Below, one piece after another: positions 23,840 through 37,559 of a DNA stretch of 64,000 bases. Source of the stretch: CAIKLP01 sp965279595 (GTDB taxonomy: Bacteria > Bacteroidota > Bacteroidia > Sphingobacteriales > Sphingobacteriaceae); contig CBDIIF010000010.1 in NCBI GenBank assembly GCA_965279595.1, positions 16,861-80,860 of the forward strand, read 5' to 3'. The translations under genes and the position numbers were made by a program. Numbering within the stretch: the stretch's first letter is position 1; every line of letters starts with the position of its first letter. The notes below the pieces were generated by a model. It saw only the letters and a list, made by a program, of their open reading frames with translations. It was not told where the DNA came from and made no database searches.

Positions 23840-26800
23840 TAAATAGGCTAGTTTATCAAGAAAATATTTAACTATAATTCTGAATATGAATTTGATCCTA
23901 AATAATTTAAAAAAATGGTCCAATTATTGAATAGTTAATATCTTTATTTTTAATTTTTAAGATGTTGGAAATCCTTGGAATACTAGCAGAATAAAGTAAT
24001 TTCTTATTAAGATTCAATATGTACATCTTGTGGTGAACAGAATATTTAATTTTTGCTTTTGATATTAGAAATATCAAAGCAGTCTTAGCAGACAGTTAAG
24101 ATTAGAGCCATTCAAATATAGTATATTATTGAGATAGTTTTTGGAAATGTTGTAATTGTTGTCTTACTATCTCTTGTTTTAAATTCTTAAATATTCCATG
24201 CTTGTAAATCACTTGAATATCCACTAAATAGTATAGCGACGTTCTTTAGATTCATATACCATTCGGAATCTTAATTAATGCTAAAAGATTGAAACCTTTT
24301 ACTCAATGAATATGCAAAATATCAAGAGTGTCTGTAGGACTCCAAGAGTTTGTAGGTATTGGAACAAGTTTGTATTGATAAAGGCTGACAATAGGCTTAA
24401 GAACAGGTGGGGTTATTTTGAAGTAGAGAATAATTAAAGAATTGTCAAGTTACTTGAAACGTTTAAACTCTCAAAAACAACCTTTTTTACATAGATGTTC
24501 ACAGTATTAATCCTGAGTTAGGCTATAATATTCTGTTTTAAAAAATGACATTCAGTTCAGCAAATTGGCAATCTAACAACGCTCATATATACTTCCAAAA
24601 GATCATATCTGAGTTAATTCTCTGAATATCTTTGCTTAAGATCATTAGTGTTCGCCTACATCTCTCTCCATCCTAAGGATTTTAAATTAATCAGGTAATT
24701 ATGTGATGTAATAGGGTAGTATAAAGGATGTTATATGGATGTTATAAGTTCGTAGTACTTATGTAAGTTCATAATGGATATGTTAGTATTTAAATAGTAA
24801 ACATGTTAGCATTAAATAGAAGATCGATAGTAAATAATAGGTTACACAATTTATAAGATCTTAAATATAATTAATGATTACTAAATGGCGACAAAAACTT
24901 ACTTTTTACACAGAATACTCTCTGAAATGTATATTATATGCATAATTTTACTTATTACTGAATTTTTTTTATAATCTTACTAATCATAAGCATGTATGTT
25001 CATTGATTATATGACTCACATAAAATTGGATTACATGCTTGATAAGAGGCTTTTAGGATTTGGGACTATCATTCTCACTACATCCGAAGAATAACAGTGT
25101 ACAGGACCATAATTATAAATACGTGAATCAGCTAGTACATTTTTTGATGAAGAGTGTGTACATAGTAGATATAGTAGATGGAGTTTTTTAGTATTATCGA
25201 TTAGACTTTGTTATTTGAATTATATTATAAAGAGTATCTTGATACATTTTATTAGTAAATTAAGCTTGAATTATATTATATCTATAATGGTATAGAAAGG
25301 GTGGTTTGTTTAAATTGTAATTACAATCACACATTACTGTGAGATTCATACTTTCATATAAACTGAGTAGGTAACTATTCACATGCTCATATGTATATCA
25401 CCTCCTGTGTATACCACTACTGTGTGTATCACTTCTATGTACGCCAATCTAATAAGCACACCTCCTATATTTGTCTATTCTTGATAATCTTATAAATTTA
25501 CTTTTTTGTAAAAAATTTGAATAATGACTTTTACAAGGTATGTTTTTCTGTGTAAAGTGCATTAAAACAAAGAGCTCGTAATAATCATAAAAGAAGGCTG
25601 TGTTAAATTGATTTTGTATTTTGTTAGTATTTTATACAACATATAATCTAAAATGTACAAGTTTTTTTCTTACAAATATTTTTTACAGATTACAGTGTTG
25701 TTTTATGCGTATTGCTTGTGAACATATTTAAATATGATAGGCACAATAAATTAGATGTTAATGATACCACATGGTTAACATTGGTAATTCCTTGGTAAAC
25801 AAAGATTATACCTAGTTAAACCTCTATGAGTTATAATAATAGGACACAAACATGATAGAAAATAATGTTCAATCTACATGGTTAGAAAGAATATATGTAG
25901 AACACTTGTTTTCGCGAATTGATAATCTTAAATTAGTACCTAAAATTCCTATCATTTTTTAGTAATGTATAGAGCACACACAAATTAAAGATAAAATTAG
26001 GTATAGAATACACACACATTAAGGATAATTCTATTATAGTACTGGACATATTGAAAATTAAAGACATGTTACTTAGAAAAGCATTGTATTATAAAAAGAC
26101 ATATTTATATATGTCTCATCATTAATACTTAAATGTCTCTCTTGTGTATATTCTTGAACCATAAAAGCGTATTCTGCTGTTTACCAGAGGGCATGTTTGA
26201 AGCAAAAACCATCAGGCCTGTTGGAGCTAATTCTGATAATATTAAAAGAAAGGCTCAATATATAGAACATAACTATCTGACCTAAAATATGACTTAGTAT
26301 CTGACATAGTATTTGGCTTAATATCTGTTGTTGTTAACTTCTACAAGGGTAGTAAAAAGCTTTGAATTTAAAATGCAAAAATAAATAAATTTGTGTAAGG
26401 TTATCAACTTTTGCAATACCGGTATAAGATATAGTAGAAAAGACTGAATTAACTGTTTATGCTAAGATAGAAACTCTAAAGAATTCAAATACTATCATGT
26501 GGATGGCAATTTATAGTTAATATAGCGTAATTTCGAGAGGCTTAGTAATGTAATATTTTAGATCATTGCTTTATTACTTTTTTTTTATCATATCTATTAT
26601 TAAAATAAATATAGAGAAAAAAAATTAAAATTCACAAAGATCGAGATCAGATGATTATTGAATTGCCACACTGATCATTACAAACCATGAGCTACTCCGA
26701 AATAAATTATTACAACTCTGACGTATATATTGTGCAATAATTGCTGGTTGTAGATGGAAATTAATGGTAGCAATAGGCATACAAAGCTTTCTTATGTTAG

Positions 26801-29100
26801 ATTTAATTTATGGAACTTTTTTGATGAATCGAATAACTTTAAACATTCTAAAAAAGGGGACTGGAATATACTAGTGTCGACCAGCTCTAATTATCTGATG
26901 CTTCATTTAGGTAGAACCTACCAAGGATAAAAACAAAACATAAATGTCTACTTTGGTTGAATTTTGTGCCTTTCTTTTAACTGGAGAAATTAGGAAGCCA
27001 AAGAAGACCAAAGTCACAAATAATTCTGGATACGCTGGACAGATATTAAAGAAATAAGATCTTTTGAAAGGAAGTATGATCGAAATGTAAAGATAAGGAG
27101 AACGGTCAGTTTATAAAAAATAGTATTATGTTATTCAAGCACTATTAAAGCCAATAACATTAATAAAAACACTTAATATTTAAAAGGCCTGGATCGAAAA
27201 TAGTTCAGTGTTTCTGGGTTTTCATAAGATCTACAGTCTTATGAATAGAAAAATTCAGATATATCATGCAAAGACAATACGAATACTAAAATCGATTCTA
27301 ATCTATTTAGGATTATTGAAAGGATATATAAAAGCAATGAAGAACTGAATATCTTAGATTTTATAAGCAGTTATAGATCTCAATGTAAATTTGCAACGAT
27401 AAACCAAGATAGGTATTCTGTGTGTGCAATGTAGATATTTGAAGTAATAGATCATTTTTTATACCATAAATGAACTGTACAATCACAAAGATATATCTTA
27501 ACTTTTCCATTTCCGCATATGACCTTTTGAATATTGGCAATTACTTATAATTTATGGAAGATCCAAGATATAACTAAATGATTCTCTTAGAATATTATTA
27601 ACCCCAATAAGTCTTACTAATAAAGAAAGAGTTGTTTATATAAATTACAATCAGTCCACCAATGATCAATCTCGCAACTGTATAAATGCTTAATGTCCTT
27701 AAAAACTGGTGTCTTAGATATCTCTCTTTTGAACCGTGCTATTTGTATAATTATAGTCAATAAAGAAACTCTGCTAATCATCCTGGTGAACCGAATGGTT
27801 CTGTACTGGAATTTGCCTACAAACTTTGAAGTGTAGATTGAATGGTGTGAGCTTATGCTTATACTTTCATGGAAATTTCCATATCTCGAGTGTAGTCAAT
27901 TGCAAACAAAGGGATACAAATATAAATCGCAGAGAATATGAGTTTAGGAGACCCAATAAATTTTAAAATAGTGTATTTTCAAGTATTTTTATCGTTCCAT
28001 CGCAAGATCAGAGTATTTTTTTAAGTTTTAGGATATGAGTATTAGAAAAAACACAAATCCCATCACTCTAGTATGTTAAAAAATATAATTTATAGTATTG
28101 AAGTTATTTAAATTCTAGAATTAACCCCTTCTGCAATCAAAAATCTAAATCATTTTCTGAATTTGATATTGTAATAAATTATCAGTATTTATTCAAATAG
28201 ATATACTTTAGATATATAATAATTTTATTATGGATTTGTAATATGTTTAAAATATTTATTTACATGGATATAATCATTAAAGAATAACTTAAATGGCCTA
28301 TAATTGATCAGTATTATAATATATATTTATATAAAGTACTATAGAAAATTAGTAATCTCATTTTAAGTGGGACTTTGGGTGAAAAAATAAATATATATAT
28401 TATAGCTGATCAGCCATCCCTCCCACTATTTCTTGTTGCTACTATTATAATTGTCACAAATTTCTTCATTATTAATTATCTTAACACTGTCTGACTTTGT
28501 AAGGTGATAAGATATCAATATTTCAATCCATTCTATTTTTTTAATTTAATAATACTACCAGAATAGTATTTTTTATCAAATAGCTCGATTTTTTAAGAGC
28601 GATAACATAAAATTAGTGAGCATTCTAATTTTACAATCCTAAATTTAGATTATCAAAAAAGTATGATGATATAATTAAAATGATTATTGTCTTCTTTGTA
28701 CCCTTGATCTATAGAAACTAACAGCTTAGAAAAAAGGGCGAAGAAACTTCTGGTCAAACATTTTTTTTGCCTTAAAAAGTAACTAAAATTCATTCAGAAT
28801 AATGCTGTTGACAATTTTAAATGATATTTATTTAACTGCCAGCCACTTATAAAAATCATTCAAGTTTGTTTATTTTAATAAACTCCCACATAAGTAATAT
28901 GATTCTAAAATTCCGTGCACTTCAAAAAAAATTACTTAATAAACCTTGGCAGAGAGAAATTATGAATCCAATGCTATTTCAGGATTTATATAATTGAAAG
29001 AATATCAGGCTTAATCTTAAATAGAAAGGCTTTTTAAGTATAATGATGCAGGGGCCAACAACAATACAAGTTAAAGTGTCGATTTCTCTTTAAAATTTAA
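23840..29100. other. Mostly spacer; weak protein-like words only
   Basis: Short stretches read as protein: WNKFVLIKADNRLKNRWGYF near 24370, and IRWTDIKEIRSFERKYDRNV near 27025 with TAG/TAA read as sense. None is long or shows a domain. Degenerate repeats occur near 24700-24850 (GGATGTTATA-like), 25380-25470 (TGTATATCACCTCC-like) and 25755-25825 (GGTTAACATTGGTAATTCC-like). No RNA gene seen. Confidence 0.35.
25755..25825. repeat. Short degenerate GGTAA/TTAACC-type repeat
   Basis: Elements TTAATGATACCACATGG, TTAACATTGGTAATTCCTTGG and TACCTAGTTAAACCTC recur with variation. It resembles the other GGTAATACC-type patches in the window. Confidence 0.35.
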
Positions 29101-29107
29101 CCAAAAT

Positions 29108-29650
29108 ATGATTGTATTTTTGTGCAAAAAAAGTCACAGAAAAATAAAGGAAAGGAAGTTTGGTGGAGTAAAGAACAAGACTCAGATTTATTCAAAAGTA
29201 ATAAATGGCTTCTTATCAATTACCATAAGAAAGGGCTTAAACATTTGGAAGCAGATTTCAAAGGTAGAGCAGGACTTTTTACCTTCAAAGTGTGAGAGTA
29301 ATAATATTCTCCTTTTGAGAAAATAAAAAAAATTAACATAGGCCCAGCCAAGAGTCTGATATAATATAAAAAGTCCGCCTAAACTATCTAAAGTGCTTGG
29401 GTATATATGCCAAATTTACTTTCTTGAGGGGACTGAAAAGAGTTAAAAAAAATTAAAAAAAGCTGAGAAAATGTGTTAAGTTACTGACAAAGGATGGTCT
29501 GAGGACTATAATGATATGCAAGTTAATTGGGAATTCTCTTAATCTGTGATGGGCCATGAAGGTAAATACAGAGATTCATTCATTTTAGAAAATAACCAAT
29601 CAAAACTATGGTGCTATTCTAAAAATCGAAGCATACCTGATACTTGATCC
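29108..29650 (+). pseudogene. Possible Myb/SANT-domain protein remnant, frameshifted
   Basis: From 29161 frame 1 reads WWSKEQDSDLFKSNKW and then LLINYHKKG. At about 29234 the sense passes to frame 2: LNIWKQISKVEQDFLPSKCE. This matches the Myb/SANT pattern (W-S-x-E-[EQ]-D ... W-x-x-I ... P-x-x-C). Near 29485 a second start appears (KGWSEDYNDMQ), followed by NWEFSQSVMGHEGKYRDSF, close to the W-x-x-V-S-x-x-V-x-G-R-x-x-x-[CY]-R-D-R-F end of a repeat but with the middle shortened. All four conserved Trp are TGG; one TAA lies inside the second repeat. Frame ends at TGA after SIPDT. Myb/SANT repeats are eukaryotic, but the match needs a frame change and an internal deletion. Confidence 0.35.
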
Positions 29651-32150
29651 GGCCAAAATGGAAAAATATTATACTTGCAAAGTTGAACTAGTTAGCTGGC
29701 ATATTCACTAACTTCTGTAAATTGCTATTTCGTCTTCAGTGCTTAAAATCTCACAGCATGCTCGCTATTAATAAAAAGTACTTATTGCAAAACCTTAGAG
29801 TAGGACGAAGCATGTGAAAGTCAATTAAGCTTGAACATATAATGTCTTAATAAATAAAAATAGCAGAAAATAGACAAGCCGATCTTTGCAATACTCTCTA
29901 ATAATTCCAGATTAACATGTTCTTCATGACCAAACTGAACTAAGTTCTGCTTTCTGTCCCTGAGGCAAATTGCTAAGTACTCAGATTCATTCTTAACTAA
30001 GAACTTCAATAGCATTTTAAATCTCATCCATATTTATTAACCATGAATTTAACAACTGCATCCATTGCTACTCAACTTAATCTATAGCGCTAAGGATGAT
30101 TGTTCAAACCTGTAATCATTATTGGAGGTAGCATCCTATTTGCTCGCTCTTCTTCTCATCTATCACGCTGATCCTGACCATATATTGTGCTCATGCGTAT
30201 TTAAATCTTTAATTTCTATAAATATTTAATAGGTCTGGTATTTATTTCGCAAGATAAAGAAAGTATCTGGTTGAGACGCCCAGCCAATTTAGTTTATTTT
30301 CAGCCACAACATGCACTTATTTAGCTTAATATAAAATATCTTGCTGTGAAAGTTTTAGACTTGCTATGCAGTAACTAGGATATGAGTTGTAGTGTCTCTT
30401 ATAATTGCATCCGTCTTCATTAAAGCGCATAATCCTAAGTTTCAAGTTGTCTACTCGACAAGCGGCAGGTCGAGCATTCAAAGATGCCTAGTGATTCAAT
30501 AAATGACATTTAATAAATTAATTAGATCTAACCTCTTAAAATACCAGAAATTTTAAAATTCCATTTTTATCTCATCTCCTCACCAAATTAAAAATTAATT
30601 TCATAAGTTTTCATGGATATGAATTTTTCTGTAAGTTCTACAGCTATCGTTTCTTCATATTTATGTATACAGATTCAAAAGTTGGCTTGCTTGGAGAACA
30701 TTCCTCGACACAGCAGAGATATTCCGACTCCTCCTACCGATTTATATATTTCAGCAGGATTTCTATGATTGATGAATTCATTTTATATTCAAAAAAATCT
30801 TCGTTTTTGGGAAGGTAATGCATATGCCTCAGAAGATCTAATCAATTTAAATCTCTATACTGTGATTAGAGTTGATTAACTTGAGTGTATTTACTCTACC
30901 AAGCATTGATACATGAGAAATATTGGTATAATCGCTCTAATCAAAGTGTATGTATATGTGGGATGAATCTTTTTTTCTCAAAATCTAGTTCCCTTTCAAT
31001 AATAATTCTTCTATTGTAGAATACTAAATTAATCTTTGATCTTCTTAATATTAGTTTTATCTACATAAGAATGCTGTATCTAATGTACATTATATTATAC
31101 GGGTAGTATTATCTTAATTTAGTGACTACAAAAAATCATTAATGATCTACTTATTGGATTACAATACGTAAATTAATCTATTATTTTTACCTTCTAAAAT
31201 CAGAAAAGAGAATTGTACAGACCAGAGAAATCAACCACATTAATATAGTAGTTAGAAGTATAAATATTTTTAAATTTTGATTTAGTGATGCTAAAAATTA
31301 TATATCATAAATTGGAAGCGTTTGATATGTTCTTTATATTTTTAATCGGATATCCTAATTCTTACCGAGCGTAAATCACTATGATTTTTCAAATTATATT
31401 TAAAATCAATAAATTTTATGATCTTCAAGTTATAGAGAAATGGAACATATTTGATGCCACATTTACATAAAATAAAACTAGATCATAAATATCAGAGGTA
31501 ATCTTTTCATCCTATATATTAGAACAAGATGATAAACATAGATATTTTACATTGCCAAGTAGGATACATCTTTATTGGAGTAAATATCTATACTAAGATC
31601 ACACACAATTACCTAGGGATAATTTATTTTTCAAGCATCTAAACATCTTTAAAGCACTCAGTAACACAAATAAGAGATTATGAATTTAAGACATAAAGAA
31701 AAACTTAATATATCATAAACAGTTATAAAATTTCTAAATTTTGATTATGAATATTCCTGAGAAAAGATATATCGTTGAGACAAATAAACCCATTCATAAT
31801 AAAAGTATACACTTTTCCAAGAATGACTCATCTTTAATTTGTAAACAATAACTTACATCCATAGACACATTTTGATATATAGATCAGAAATTAATAGTAA
31901 CGCTAATCTTCTAGGCTTTAAATTTTTAACAATGCCGAGATGTGATATAAAACTAAATTTATACATTAGCTTATATTTAATATATTCACATCAGGCTCTG
32001 ATATATAGGTGCCACCAAAAAATTCCTCTGATATTCAAATTATGCTTACTGCATAATTAGCAGGTCCTTAACACGTATTCATTACACAAAGTTGATTATA
32101 TTAATATTTTCAAAAGAGATATTTAAAGAATCCTGGTGAATCATGTGCTT
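29650..32150. other. Spacer, no gene supported
   Basis: Only short standard-code frames (62-68 codons at most) without recognisable motifs. No clear repeat or RNA gene. Confidence 0.4.
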
Positions 32151-32167
32151 TTCTCAATGGATAAACA

Positions 32168-32189
32168 TAGGTAATAATATTATTACCTA
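32168..32189. repeat. Perfect 22-bp palindrome
   Basis: TAGGTAATAAT is followed directly by its reverse complement ATTATTACCTA, with no spacer. It could be a dimer-binding site or a chance feature of AT-rich DNA. No adjacent gene suggests a role. Confidence 0.9.
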
Positions 32190-34330
32190 AAATTTTAATC
32201 GTATAAAACGTTCGAAAGATGGATTAATCAATAAAAATTAAACGAGTTGAAAAAATTGTTTAGAGAAGCTAGAATCAAATTATGTATGTATTAAATATTT
32301 AATTTACAAGTATCATATGCGTACGGAAACACAATTTAAGATTTCGCCAGGTTAAGCGCCCGATATGATTTTGCCACTATCTGATGTTCTCTTTCAATAG
32401 ATGTGAACTTATTTTATTTAATTTAACATGATCACATGAAAAATTGTGAGCAAATGAGGTGTGGTATTTATTCACATACCCAAGTTCTTTTAATCTATCA
32501 AGATGATTAATTAAATTAAAAATAATATCAAAAAACGTATATTGATTTGGGTAATTTGATAATCATTTGAATTGATCAGATATCAATCATTGTTTCAATT
32601 GTGAACCTATTTTAAATTAAATCCCTGAACCTAATACTATATGACACCGGTCTTGTAAGCCTGACAATATAGTGTGTGATTAAAATTGTTAAGATGGCTA
32701 GTAGAGTCGCAAATATACCCATATTATTATTTCTGAATTCATTTTTTTTACAAATAAAAATAAAATAAAAATAAAAATAAAAATAGTATAATATTTTATT
32801 TTTAATCAAATTTGCAAATATATTGTTTGTTCTGAAATATATTTTACATCTTTATTTGAAACACTCATGCATTTAATAATTAAATGAAATTCCATGATCA
32901 AATTGTTTTACTAAACTGATATATTTGCACAACGATACTCATCTAATTTATGCACTTTAAAAAATATTAAACATCATCTACATAACTTCAACTTATGTCT
33001 AGCTTGTACACATTTTGAAAAATAGAAAAATCTCATCATTATCTTATTCATGATTTCTAATTTAAGTACATTAACAAGTTTTTGTTTTTAATACCTTATA
33101 TTTTTTTTGTCAAGATTTTATGTTATGTAGTGAATGTCACTAATAATTAAGTATATGAATTATCAAGCATCGAAACATAGTAAATTTTTGCATTTATCTG
33201 CATTTATCTAAATATTGATACATCATTAACAATATAAAAGCTATTCATATCTAATATATCTAGATTATCAAGTGCGGACACATGATATAAATTTATATGC
33301 GGCGATTGTGCATTGATTGTCCTTCTATCATATAATTCTAATTTTAATTTTTTCCACATAAATTGATTTATCTTATCATAATCTTTAGTCTCTAACTCTA
33401 CAAGATCTATTAACCACATGAATTGCTGCTTACTAACTAACAATCTCGTGTGGATAGAAAGCTGATGATATGCAACAAGAGATGATTCATCGTTATTTAT
33501 TTTGCGTTAGAGCCTCGAAAATAATAATATTAATGATGTTTTAATATAATGATGCGTGAATTTAATTCTGAATATCAATATATGAAAGATGAATTCTATT
33601 CATTTTTTTTATTTAAAAAAGAGACAAAAATGAATTGTAATAAAAAATCGTCAAAATTAGATATAACTAATAAAGTATCGGATTATCAGAGGCTCATACA
33701 ATGTTTTTATTGGATACATTAACAAACAAATCATGTCTAATTCAAATACATAATTATCATCGAAATGAGTAATAAAACTGTAAGAAATATCCCATTTAAT
33801 GAGAGCAAAATACTGATACATCAGTAACCCCTGTCCTCTCATATGAGTGTCCATTACCGAGAATGGAAGCCTCAGTGATGCTAGCCCAATATTTGTTACT
33901 AACTTAATGATACTGTGTCGAACATGGATAAATCAGCGTAGTTTATAATTCATGAACTTCGAAATTAGATTTAGACACCAACCTCATCTAATTTTTACTG
34001 AATATAATATGCTACAATTAACCAATAAATAATTAGGAAAAAGATAAATACATTTAAAAGAACTAAACAAAATTCAAATCTAAGCATTAAAAAAATCCAG
34101 ACTATTAACCCTGTTGCGATCGGTTGAAATTAATTTTTCAATTACTTTCTGCTATCGTGTAGGAAATAATATATCTTGCTTAAAATAGGTTTATACCGGT
34201 GATATATCTAGGTCTATTTTTGTTTATTTTAATGAATCTTGATCTAATTAAACATGATTCGCTTCAATTAACATGGAATAACTAGCTTAAGTAACTGAGT
34301 TACTCTACCTACGAAGGGTTAGTAAGGTTA
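32190..34330. other. AT-rich spacer with an A/T microsatellite
   Basis: No gene supported. It contains the AAAAAT-type run at 32752-32785 and three minus-strand standard-code frames of 65-79 codons without motifs. Confidence 0.4.
32752..32785 (+). repeat. Microsatellite of ATAAAA/TAAAAA units
   Basis: Successive ATAAAAA and ATAAAA units, slightly imperfect. The minus strand would read as alternating Tyr and Phe, which explains the frame at 32612-32809. Confidence 0.9.
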
Positions 34331-34332
34331 CT

Positions 34333-34584
34333 ATGTAGGAAGACTTATTGGCTACATCCTTATTTATGCAGAATCTAATCCGATATGTTAATAGCCTAAT
34401 AAATTTTGGTGTAATTACTGATTCTAATAATATTAGCAGTTTATCATTAAATGTTCTGAAATCTGCTGAATTAGCAGCACTGTTGCTTAGACTAATAAAG
34501 TTTAATCAGTTAGCTTTTACAATAAATACTTTTTTAAGGTTTAAATTTATAGATACAGAAACCTATTGTTGGATTAACTAGTGA
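34333..34584 (+). CDS. Candidate 83-codon frame under a ciliate-like code
   Basis: Frame 1 runs from ATG 34333 to TGA 34582-34584 with TAG as its second codon and again just before the TGA; otherwise it has no stop of any kind. It reads LATSLFMQNLIRYVNSLINF, then ITDSNNISSLSLNVLKSAEL and LAALLLRLIKFNQLAF, a Leu/Asn-rich helical protein. No signal or domain recognised. The text could continue past the TGA (YTQRQYYVGKPFYARISREK) with TGA read through. It begins a run of plus-strand protein-like frames reaching 40.1 kb. Confidence 0.35.
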
Positions 34585-34639
34585 TATACACAACGTCAAT
34601 ATTATGTAGGTAAGCCTTTCTATGCTAGGATTTCAAGAG

Positions 34640-35330
34640 AAAAGCAAAACAAATCGCTGAAACATCTACAGACATGATTAAGATTATAAAATAGCTGAAT
34701 AACTGAACCTTGAAAAGACATAGTGAAAAACTTATTGACATCTTCATACAGTAGATAATTTAAAGTTAGTAATGGCTTTATTGCAGCATCTTAAGTGAAA
34801 TAGTGATATGAGAGGTATTTACAGTAATCTTAATAATTTAAACGATAAAGCCTATAACCTCTTATTTGGTTACACTTAAGTAGGCGATAAATAATTCCAT
34901 TCAGCAATATTTATTAATTATAGTGAAGTTACTTTGGCCTAGATAAGTATTGCAGTCAGTTACATAGACAAAATAGTTGTAAAGCAAAGAATTCTATAAA
35001 TTTTTGTGAAGATGGATTGCAAAACTACTCATGAATATTAAGACAATTTTAATATAGAATCAGTTTAAGTTAGCCCAATGTACTAACACTTTAGAAACAA
35101 AAATGAATTTTTTATACATAAGCTGTGTTGTACCAATTAACAGATAAAAACACTCAAAGCTTCAGAGTTTTTACTTGACAACCTAATCCTGATTTAGCTT
35201 GGAGACTATATGCTATTCCTCCAACGTATGCAGAAATTCAGTAGAGCAAGATGATTGATGTAGTTAAATGATCATTTATAAATTACTATAAACACAAGTG
35301 TTTAGATCAGAAAGCTTAAAGATCACTTAA
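34640..35330 (+). pseudogene. Shifting-frame remnant including a 148-codon ATG-to-TGA frame
   Basis: Around 34655-34750 the best text is IAETSTDMIKIIKQLNN and LKRHSEKLIDIFIQ. From 34808 frame 2 has ATG and stays free of TGA to 35252-35254: RGIYSNLNNLNDKAYNLLFG, then QFHSAIFINYSEVTLAQISI and VSYIDKIVVKQRI. In the last third a frame-1 reading is better (VLYQLTDKNTQSFRVFT, QPNPDLAWRLYAIPPTYAEI, QQSKMIDVVK), which needs two TGA read as Trp. So one decayed or indel-bearing protein is more likely than the tidy ATG-to-TGA frame. Family unknown. Confidence 0.3.
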
Positions 35331-37555
35331 GCCTAACTAATCAAATCTAAACTTAAATAATTAAAGTACTAAAATTTCATAGGTTATATAAATCTAGCTT
35401 CAATGAATAGGTTGGTCAAATCTTTAGGAAGTTTTAGGTATTTATACAAAGATAGATGCTATTAGACAAACTAAGCTATTTATTAGCGAATACTGACCCT
35501 TTATCAATAAATTGTATTCACAAAAAAAGAAACGCACAAATTTTGGTTTATTTAAAAATTTGGTCAACCAGTTGCATTAACAACTTCTAATCAAAACATA
35601 ATGATTAAAACGCACAAATATAAGTATAATTAAAAATTATTACCTATACGATGATACTATTTCTATAAGTTAAATTCTAATTATTAGAAATAATAAAAGA
35701 AGATTCACTTACCTTCCTATCTCAACAGTTTTAAGACTGAATTATTCTAACATCCAAGACCTTTAGGCAACCAAACTTAAGTAATTTCAAGTAATATTAG
35801 TCCAAATTTTCTGCTTATACCCCACACCATACATAAATCTAATAGTTAGAGACTTATTAAAAACTAATAGATGGATCGTCTTCAATATCTAATTGTAATT
35901 ATTCAGAAGTAATACTATTGGATAGTTAATTATTTAATTTTACTATGTACAGGCAAAACCTATTTCAAATTTAAGAGATATAAATACTATTATTGATATC
36001 TTTTAGTACACAAAATACTGACATATTAATAAAGGGAAACTGAAATTTTCGTATTACCTAATATTCTTAAATGATTATATTTAAAAATAAAATTATACTG
36101 TAAGCTCAGCATATTAGAATTTAGCATTGGCAAGATTAGATGATGAATTTTCAGAGTAAAAGGTTGACTGACTTATAATTGGTCAAGATCAAGTATAATT
36201 TAAGTAGCAATAGAGTTCCTATTTATTTTTTTTCGAAATCAAAACTTGATACTTTAATCATCCTTTTGTTGGTACTTTCACTTGCTCTGTAGAAAGCGTA
36301 GAAACTATTATAAAAAGGTATTCTAACACCGATATACAAAATCATCAGAGGCTTAGTTATTACTGGGTTGATTAGATATATTAATTACTTATAATAAATT
36401 TAGGTATTTTATTACAAATAAAACACAAATTACAGTATGCCAGAAATTCGTTCCTATAGGATCCAATTTATGTGAAGTGAACTTAACAAGAGCGCCATAT
36501 CCAAGTAGGCAGCCTTGCATTTGGTTCATTTAACATAAATTAGATACTATTATATGTGAAATTTTGTCTACATCCCAACCAAGAACCAGAAGTCTTAGCA
36601 AACTAACATGAAAAAAATATTAAAAATTTATAAATTTGAGGTGTTCCCATAATTGTAATATCATATATCGCTAAAACTTTAACGGAAGATGTTATATTGA
36701 TGGATCGCCTTGATAATTTCTAATGGGGGAAGTGATTAGAGATCACGTTGATATCAAATCAAGATTATGAGTGTGAAAACAGAAATACCATCTGTTAAGT
36801 TAGAATATTGCTTGCAAGATGAGAATTATTCTTAATGTGTTGCATAAGTCATGTGAAATATATGTAGGAAACTTTGGACAATTGTATTAGACTAAATTAC
36901 TGATTTACCGTAGGCTAGGGATTTTGTCTATGAAAGTACCAAACTAAACTTAGTAGTCTAAATTTGTAATTAGTGTTCTAATAATTGGCTTTTAAAATGG
37001 AACAAACTGAATTTTATGATTTCTAACATTATGGACTTGTCTATTCCGCAGTCCAATAAACTGCTCTATCCACCAGTTTCTTAACTAGGTATTTTACCAT
37101 TTATCTGAGCTCTCAAGATTGTTTAACTCTCATTTTTACATTTTTTAAGTATTCGTGCTCTAGTTTTTCTGGAGATTTGCTCTTTATGTGATCAAACAGT
37201 ATTTATAGCTTTATTGAATAAGTTCATGTGCTCTCAAACTCTAGACTCCATAATTAGATTTTATAAGCTAGCCTCCATAGTCTCTATAGTGAGATCTGAT
37301 AGCTAGTGTTACTATCTTTTATAACATATTACCAGCCTTAAAGCTAGCCCTTTTCTGTTAGCGAAATATGTTTAAAATACAATGGACATCCCATCTGAGC
37401 AAAAAGTAGGATCATCCAAAGGACAGAACAGCAATGCTGGTTAGAGATCAACAATAAACTGCCATATCAATAACTATGCGTCGGTTTTTTTTTGATCATA
37501 AAGACGAGAAGAATAGAGCGATGAGCCAGAAGCAATAAATAATTTTCTCTTAACT
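35330..37555. other. Weakly protein-like plus-strand sequence, then spacer
   Basis: Frame 2 stays free of TGA for about 156 codons after 35254 but is very rich in TAA, Gln, Asn and Lys and could be chance in AT-rich DNA. From about 35750 to 37550 I see no convincing frame, repeat or RNA gene. Confidence 0.25.
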
Positions 37556-37559
37556 ATGA

